Assembly: GCF_947242115.1 (NCBI RefSeq) | Contig: NC_074726.1 | Coordinates: 6,689,951-6,753,950, forward strand | Reading direction: 5' to 3' | DNA from: Biomphalaria glabrata | Lineage: Eukaryota; Mollusca; Gastropoda; Planorbidae | DNA: 64,000 nt | Part shown: positions 62,037 through 64,000 of the stretch, piece by piece | How positions within the stretch are numbered: position 1 is the stretch's first letter | How the letters are laid out: each line of letters starts with the position of its first letter | Notes under the pieces: model-generated | The model's database searches: none | Told to the model about the DNA's origin: nothing | What the model saw: the letters and a program-made list of their open reading frames with translations, nothing else | Translations under genes and position numbers: made by a program

Positions 62037-62400
62037 ACACAAACGGATAAACTTGCTAATAATGTGTATCATTTTGGGATATTCGAACAGAGGCTTCGCT
62101 ATGGTTAGTGTCACCCCAGCCCCCTATCACACTTTGCCAAATTTTGATTCACGGTGCCCCCGCTGCGGGGAAGAAGACGAAACCGTGCTTCATATTCTGT
62201 TTGACTGCCCGAGACTTGCTGATCTCCGTCTCGACAGGTCTGGGAAACCCAAATTTCTCGACCTGTATGGCGACATTTATGCACTACGCAAGACAGCAGG
62301 GTTTCTGTCCAGGGCTTTTGCAAGAGAGGATTTGAGCCTCTCAAGCCCTCACTCTAATGGAGTTTGATGATGATTATGATGATGATTATGATGATGATCA
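62037..62400 (+). mobile_element. LINE 3' end with Cys-rich motif and (GATGATTAT)n tail
   Basis: Open frame to the stop at 62365-62367: FDSRCPRCGEEDETVLHILF, DCPRLADLRLDRSGKPKF, ending REDLSLSSPHSNGV. CPxCG...DET..H.LFDCP is the C-terminal zinc-knuckle-like motif of several LINE groups. Straight after the stop is a gatgatgattatgatgatga tail, the expected 3' simple-repeat end. 5'-truncated; the remaining frame is intact. Confidence 0.85.
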
Positions 62401-62433
62401 CACTTTGCTAAAGTAAAATTGTAAGTATTCGGG

Positions 62434-62540
62434 TTTACCCTTAAAACGCTTGCGGTAGTTTTGCCTCTAAACATCAGAATTGTAATTCCATTTTGTATGC
62501 ACTCATTGTAAAACAGCTCAGCGCTTTAAAGCATTTATTA
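62434..62540. mobile_element. MITE family B, third copy
   Basis: 'tttacccttaaaacgcttgc', 'gcctctaaacatcagaattg', 'gcactcattgtaaaacagct', 'cagcgctttaaagc'; the right terminus is diverged. Confidence 0.75.
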
Positions 62541-62685
62541 ATGTAAAGTCTAAAAAAAAATATCTAAAAATCTTTCCTCACTTTGGTGTCACTTCCATAT
62601 CATACAGCGCCCCCGCACCGATCTCAGCTCCTAGCACTAATGACGCTGTGTAAATAAGCTATAATAAATATTTCTTTACTTACAG

Positions 62686-62840
62686 GCAAGCAACACATTT
62701 AAACCCATATGAAGCTTCAATAAATGCTTAGAAAAACTTAAACTACAAAGTTGACACAATCAACGCAATCTAGAAATGTATGAAGAAGATGACTTTGAAG
62801 TCATCCCCGAGCCTCGAAATGACGAGAGTTTTATTTTTAA
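62686..62840 (+). CDS. Possible first coding exon of an unidentified plus-strand gene
   Basis: Acceptor tttctttacttacag ends at 62685 and donor gtaagtac starts at 62841. Inside, the first ATG in its frame is at 62776 (an in-frame TGA lies at 62752), giving MYEEDDFEVIPEPRNDESF then IF and two bases. The acidic, Ser/Pro-containing sequence and codon use look coding, and both splice sites are strong. I do not recognise the protein. Coding part 62776-62840; the rest would run right of the window. Confidence 0.4.
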
Positions 62841-62894
62841 GTAAGTACACTTTCTTTTTTGAATGTCATAATTAGTCACATTTATTAATGTTCA

Positions 62895-63440
62895 TGTCTG
62901 TGACATTTTACATCTCGAGAGACGATCTTTTCCCTTTGCAACTTCTTGTGTGACTAAAGAGGCCAATCCTTGATACACAGCTGCGATCACCAGGCGCCGT
63001 TGCATTTTCACCCTTCTTTCTGCTTCTGTTGTGTATGGCATCTGCAATCCGAGACCCTTCCTTTGTGCTCTCTCTCCATGTAGATCTATCCAGTGCCTCT
63101 TTTTCCCAGCTGCTAGTGTGGATTTTGAAGAGCTTCATGTCGCGTTTGCATACATCAGTTTACCTGAAAAGTGGATGACTTGCGTTCTGATAGATCACCA
63201 TACAGAATGTCTAGTCTAGTGGAATTCAACCTTCTGGTATTCTATGAACGTTGCCAAGCCAGCCAAGGCGTCTGCTGCTGATAACACAGCGTATGTTCTG
63301 CTCTTCGTAGCACTTCCTCATTGGTTATTTATATCTTGCCACCATATTTTAAAGATCCGCCTTAGGCATCGGAAGTAGAAGGTATTTAGATTGTTTTCCT
63401 GCCATGAGTAGGTTGACCATGTTTCACTTCCGTATAGCAA
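62895..63440 (-). mobile_element. LINE ORF2, 3' half (part after the reverse transcriptase)
   Basis: Minus-strand reading from 63440: LLYGSETWSTYSWQENNLNT, FYFRCLRRIFKIWWQDIN, EEVLRRAEHTLC, ILYGDL, WEKEALDRSTWRESTKEG, and CVSRIGLFSHTRSC as the terminal finger. This order is standard for the C-terminal third of this LINE group. Two or three frame changes or stops. The RT part is next to it but on the other strand. Confidence 0.85.
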
Positions 63441-63452
63441 AGGGCTTATCAC

Positions 63453-64000
63453 GTGGATTGTCCTCCCAAACTACTGGAGTTTATCGAGTGTTTCCATGTG
63501 GAAAGAAAATTTACAGTGAAATTCAATGGAGCCCAATCAGCACCTTTTGAGGTCAGAGGTCAGAGTCAAACAAGAATGTGTGCTCGCACCTACTCTGTTT
63601 GGCATATTCTTCTCCTGCCTACTGCATTACCCAGTTACGCTTACTGCGACATCAACGGACGTGTATTTCTCCATACAAGATCCTCTGGAAAACTCCTTTA
63701 TGTATCAAGGTTGCGTGCGAAACCAAAGTTAGAAAGTTACCTATCAGAGAACTTCTTTATGCTGATGATGCATCTATTGTGGCTAATTCTTATACTCAGC
63801 TTCAGACTATGGTTGACAAACTATCTGCTGCTTGCCAGAAGTTCGGCTTCAATATTAGTCAAAGCAAGACTAAGATACTATTTCAGAACACAAACACTGC
63901 ACCTCAAGTAACCATTAATCCAACCACTGGAAATTTTTCGGCCAGTTTTTGTTATCTTGGCTCCATCATATCCAACGATGCTCTACTGGATAAGACATTA
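63453..64000 (+). mobile_element. LINE ORF2 reverse transcriptase segment, inverted relative to its 3' half
   Basis: Plus-strand reading: FNGAQSAPFEV, then RVKQECVLAPTLFGIFFSCL, then IRELLYADDASIVANSYTQL, VDKLSAACQKFGFNISQSKT, KILFQNTN, CYLGSIISND. YADD is the RT catalytic motif; VKQxCVLAPTLF and GFNISQSKTK are the flanking conserved blocks. At least two frame changes. Continues past the right edge. Confidence 0.92.

Noticed and set aside
63031-63219. Plus-strand open frame over the LINE 3' half
   Set aside because: Antisense to the clear LINE reading on the minus strand.

Overview
The window reads as AT-rich, intron-rich and transposon-rich animal DNA. The best fit is a gastropod mollusc, probably a freshwater (planorbid-like) snail. 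This rests on a DNAJC13/RME-8 orthologue at invertebrate distance from human, and on abundant tRNA-headed SINEs and GTCT-rich repeats of a kind I associate with snail genomes. The species is inference. Protein-coding sequence is a few percent of the window. I saw no prokaryotic genes, CRISPR array, LTR element or virus-like element.

Layout. (1) 1-25.2 kb, plus strand: the 3' part of DNAJC13, with 14 coding exons from 2599 to 22944 encoding the last ~584 residues, then a long 3' UTR holding a possible alternative last exon. The J domain lies off the left edge. (2) 25.2-41.8 kb: intergenic DNA with SINEs, LINE 3' ends, small TIR elements and simple repeats. (3) 41.9-47.5 kb, plus strand: a four-exon gene for a 268-residue four-pass claudin/PMP22-like membrane protein, with small DNA elements in every intron. 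(4) 48-51.8 kb: more repeats. (5) 51.8-54.55 kb, minus strand: a two-exon secreted trypsin-fold protein (316 residues) that has lost its catalytic His and Ser, with a small signal-peptide exon. (6) 54.8-64 kb: LINE fragments, microsatellites, and near the right edge a possible first coding exon (62686-62840) of an unidentified plus-strand gene, followed by a LINE whose two halves face head to head, as twin priming would leave them.

The most unusual structure is in DNAJC13. Two separate introns carry minisatellites whose unit is the 3' end of the preceding exon plus its 5' splice site plus the first intron bases. One is a 49-bp unit with 8 extra copies after the exon at 2599-2715. The other is a 55-bp unit with about 149 copies over 8.2 kb after the exon at 4892-5018, itself arranged in 764-bp and 2427-bp higher-order repeats. 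The gene therefore places more than a hundred near-perfect copies of its own donor site downstream of the real one, and use of any of them would give an early stop. The three genes show no obvious functional link; the shared theme is introns filled by small TTAA-flanked, hAT-like and fold-back elements.
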